IMG/VR virus record: IMGVR_UViG_3300026457_000025
Location: 1 to 46,529 of that record
Source of the DNA: a virus
DNA: 46,529 nucleotides
Direction: 5' to 3' (one strand)
Positions 46,273 to 46,529 of this stretch are shown here, in pieces. A program made the translations under genes and the position numbers. Within the stretch, counting starts at the first letter, position 1. Each line of letters opens with the position of its first letter. The notes below the pieces were generated by a model. That model ran no database searches, was not told the DNA's origin, and saw only the letters and a program-made list of their open reading frames with translations.

Positions 46273-46529
46273 GGTTCTGATCAGACCCTCGTGGCCACGA
46301 GAACGTCCAGTTACTTTCAGGCGTAACTGGATACCTGATATCACAGAGTGGAAGCTGTGATGTCAACGATGAAGCAGAAAGAGGAATGGGGGCCGACCCT
46401 CATTTAAAACCCGTGAACGGGATCCTCTTCTGTTAAAAATTTTTGTAGGGGCGCAGCCCCACCGATAGCTACACGGCAGGGCTGTTCACTTACCAGCAGA
46501 AGGAAACCACAAAAACTTCTGCTCCCCAG
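46273..46529 (+). ncRNA. probable large structured non-coding RNA, 3' end outside window
   Basis: At least 257 bases past the promoter without a convincing gene, folding into consecutive stems: palindrome CTCGTGGCCACGAG (46288-46301); 8-pair CCAGTTAC/GTAACTGG (46307-46330); 7-pair ATCACAG/CTGTGAT (46340-46361); a 10-pair closing stem with one bulge (46375-46385 with 46423-46432) that encloses two hairpins, ATGGGGG/CCCTCAT (46386-46403) and CCCG-TGAA-CGGG (46410-46421); GGGGC-GCA-GCCCC (46448-46460); and 8-pair AGCAGAAG/CTTCTGCT (46495-46523). CAGCCC (46454-46459) can also pair with GGGCTG (46479-46484), a possible pseudoknot. No tRNA fold seen. Family unknown. Confidence 0.65.

Noticed and set aside
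1-46529. CRISPR array, insertion sequence, integrase or attachment site
   Set aside because: No regularly spaced repeats, no transposase or integrase motifs, no flanking duplications seen; the four 15-base repeats are too irregularly spaced for CRISPR.

Overview
This window looks like roughly half of a double-stranded DNA phage genome, most likely a freshwater cyanophage. The phage call rests on the terminase ATPase/nuclease, portal, capsid-like protein, virion lysins and a long run of tail-fibre genes. The cyanobacterial host call is weaker. It rests on small proteins of types I associate with picocyanobacteria and their phages (for example 33091-33480 and 43355-43669), on two copies of the nonamer TTTTCCACA (used as a DnaA box in Synechococcus), and on the near-absence of Shine-Dalgarno sites in the right arm. 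No integrase, DNA polymerase, RNA polymerase, tRNA or photosynthesis gene is visible. I recognise no tape-measure or tail-sheath gene, so the virion type is open.

Left arm (1-29734, minus strand, late genes). Read in the direction of transcription, from right to left, it starts with a large virion protein, a possible holin and a set of Gly/Ala-rich probable internal virion proteins (29734-21316). A packaging and head block follows: probable small terminase, large terminase, AbrB-like protein, portal, a probable scaffold nested in the portal 3' end, a zinc-metallopeptidase-like protein, the capsid protein and a second abundant head protein (21319-12730). Next come an HhH protein, a possible connector, a GH104 lysozyme, an M23-like endopeptidase and small basic or Cys-rich proteins (12670-9024). 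Large tail/adhesion proteins and a fibre cluster finish the arm, ending in a LamG-type protein cut by the left edge. One gene (5013-5261) runs against the rest, from a palindromic divergent promoter region.

Switch region (29735-30501). Transcription diverges here. It holds a candidate leftward promoter, the first copies of a 15-base repeat, two TTTTCCACA boxes and an AT-rich stretch, so it is a candidate replication origin.

Right arm (29985-46529, plus strand, probably early). There are about 40 mostly tiny genes. Recognisable ones are an SSB-like protein, a YkuD L,D-transpeptidase next to a secreted SH3 protein and a membrane-anchored Pro-rich protein, a ribbon-helix-helix regulator, two HTH proteins, a PcfJ-like protein, ThyX thymidylate synthase and an ArdC-like antirestriction/metallopeptidase protein. 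Many transcription units are bounded by the same element: a hairpin, then TTTGCACA or a close variant, then the start codon. At the right edge a near-consensus sigma-70 promoter directly precedes a non-coding stretch of at least 257 bases that folds into six or more consecutive stems, a probable large structured RNA continuing past the window.

The most unusual items are this terminal RNA, the hairpin/TTTGCACA punctuation, the shared terminal peptides on virion lysins and other virion proteins, and the roughly 500-base portal/scaffold overprint.
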